In this document: piece after piece, positions 63,746 to 64,000 of the stretch
How the letters are laid out: every line of letters begins with the position of its first letter
Numbering within the stretch: position 1 is the first letter of the stretch
Source of the DNA: Mycobacterium sp. 1554424.7
GTDB lineage: Bacteria; Actinomycetota; Actinomycetes; Mycobacteriales; Mycobacteriaceae
DNA: 64,000 nt
Direction of reading: 5' to 3'
Assembly: GCF_001665295.1 (NCBI RefSeq)
Contig: NZ_LZSE01000005.1
Location: 186,001-250,000, forward strand
Position numbers and translations under genes: made by a program
Notes under the pieces: generated by a model
What the model was told of the DNA's origin: nothing
Database searches by the model: none
What the model saw: the letters and a program-made list of their open reading frames with translations, nothing else

Positions 63746-64000
63746 TCATACGCTGCGCCGACGCGCGCGCGGCGAGGGCCGCGACTCCAGCCAGGACAGG
63801 AACGCGGTCAGCGCGCCCTTGTCGAGCGCGAGCTCGTAGCCCGAGCGTCGGTCCTGCGTCGTGTCCCGCAACTCCAGCACGACGATCTCGTCGGTCATGA
63901 TGTCGAATTCGTCGCCGCGCGGGGCCCGCCGGGCCACGATCTCCACGCCGCGCCGGCTGAGCCGGCGGTCGGGCCACAGCCGCAGGCTGGACAGCCGGTA
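63746..64000 (-). CDS. DUF2550 protein (Rv1312-like), 5' end outside window
   Basis: The frame reads from the right edge to a TGA at 63746: YRLSSLRLWPDRRLSRRG, then VEIVARRAPRGDEFDIMTDE and the C-terminal ALTAFLSWLESRPSPRARRR. This agrees with the C-terminal 84 residues of the small membrane-anchored DUF2550 protein that precedes the murA region in mycobacteria, as I recall. The N-terminal membrane helix lies beyond the window. Function unknown; in other genomes it follows the ATP synthase operon. Confidence 0.85.
   Translation of the reverse strand, partial: YRLSSLRLWPDRRLSRRGVEIVARRAPRGDEFDIMTDEIVVLELRDTTQDRRSGYELALDKGALTAFLSWLESRPSPRARRRSV

Overview
The window is chromosomal DNA of a mycobacterium. 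It is GC-rich and tightly packed, with many ATGA or TGATG overlaps and frequent GTG starts. It carries genus hallmarks: irtA-irtB, glgE, nucS, lprD, fadA4, murA with Asp in place of the fosfomycin-target Cys, and one rrs-rrl-rrf operon directly downstream of murA. Gene order from about 21 kb to the right edge is, from memory, the mirror image of the M. tuberculosis Rv1312-Rv1349 region. The 16S gene has a short helix 18, normally a rapid-grower trait, but the 16S-23S spacer is only about 273 bp and the promoters look like the slow-grower P1. This points to a slow grower of the M. simiae-complex type; the placement is inference.

Layout. 1-7.4 kb: a co-directional operon of three crotonase-fold proteins, three acyl-CoA synthetases and a methyltransferase. 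7.4-15 kb: two divergent acyl-CoA catabolic operons (acyl-CoA dehydrogenases, CoA-transferase, thiolase, two SDRs and a GntR regulator) sharing one AT-rich control region. 15-21.7 kb: a split-barrel flavoprotein, an APH-fold kinase-like protein and the siderophore importer irtAB, led by a TetR gene behind an IdeR-box-like site. 21.7-24.6 kb: an NmrA-like protein, small proteins, and tRNA-Leu with a 23-bp copy of its 3' end about 0.5 kb away, then lprD. 24.6-31.2 kb: rdgB, a Ddn-like gene, rphA, a class II cyclic-nucleotide phosphodiesterase, murI, rhomboid, an S58 peptidase, a DUF2017 gene and clpS. Only the last codons of cysM remain where mec-cysO-cysM is expected. 31.2-41.7 kb: pncB, dinG and the glycogen/maltose-1-phosphate genes glgP, glgE and glgB. 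41.7-47.2 kb: CnoX-like thioredoxin, fadA4, methylmalonyl-CoA epimerase, a Zn-ribbon-like protein, nucS and a membrane adenylate cyclase. 47.2-53.8 kb: accessory block of an OFA-type MFS transporter with its tiny partner, a second MFS, LysR and TetR regulators, a split-barrel protein and an amidohydrolase. 53.8-55.8 kb: the adaptive-response genes ada/alkA and ogt. 55.9-61.4 kb: rRNA operon. 61.4-64 kb: murA, the PduO-type adenosyltransferase, a VOC protein and a DUF2550 gene cut by the window edge.

How the genes work together: the left third looks like a catabolic island that activates an unidentified carboxylic acid to its CoA ester, oxidises and cleaves it, with GntR control. The middle is conserved housekeeping and iron uptake with local gain and loss scars (a cysM remnant, an rdgB 5' remnant and a tRNA-Leu repeat). 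The right side is conserved DNA repair, translation and cell-wall core. I saw no IS element, CRISPR array or prophage genes. Family assignments rest on motif reading and recall; no database search was run.
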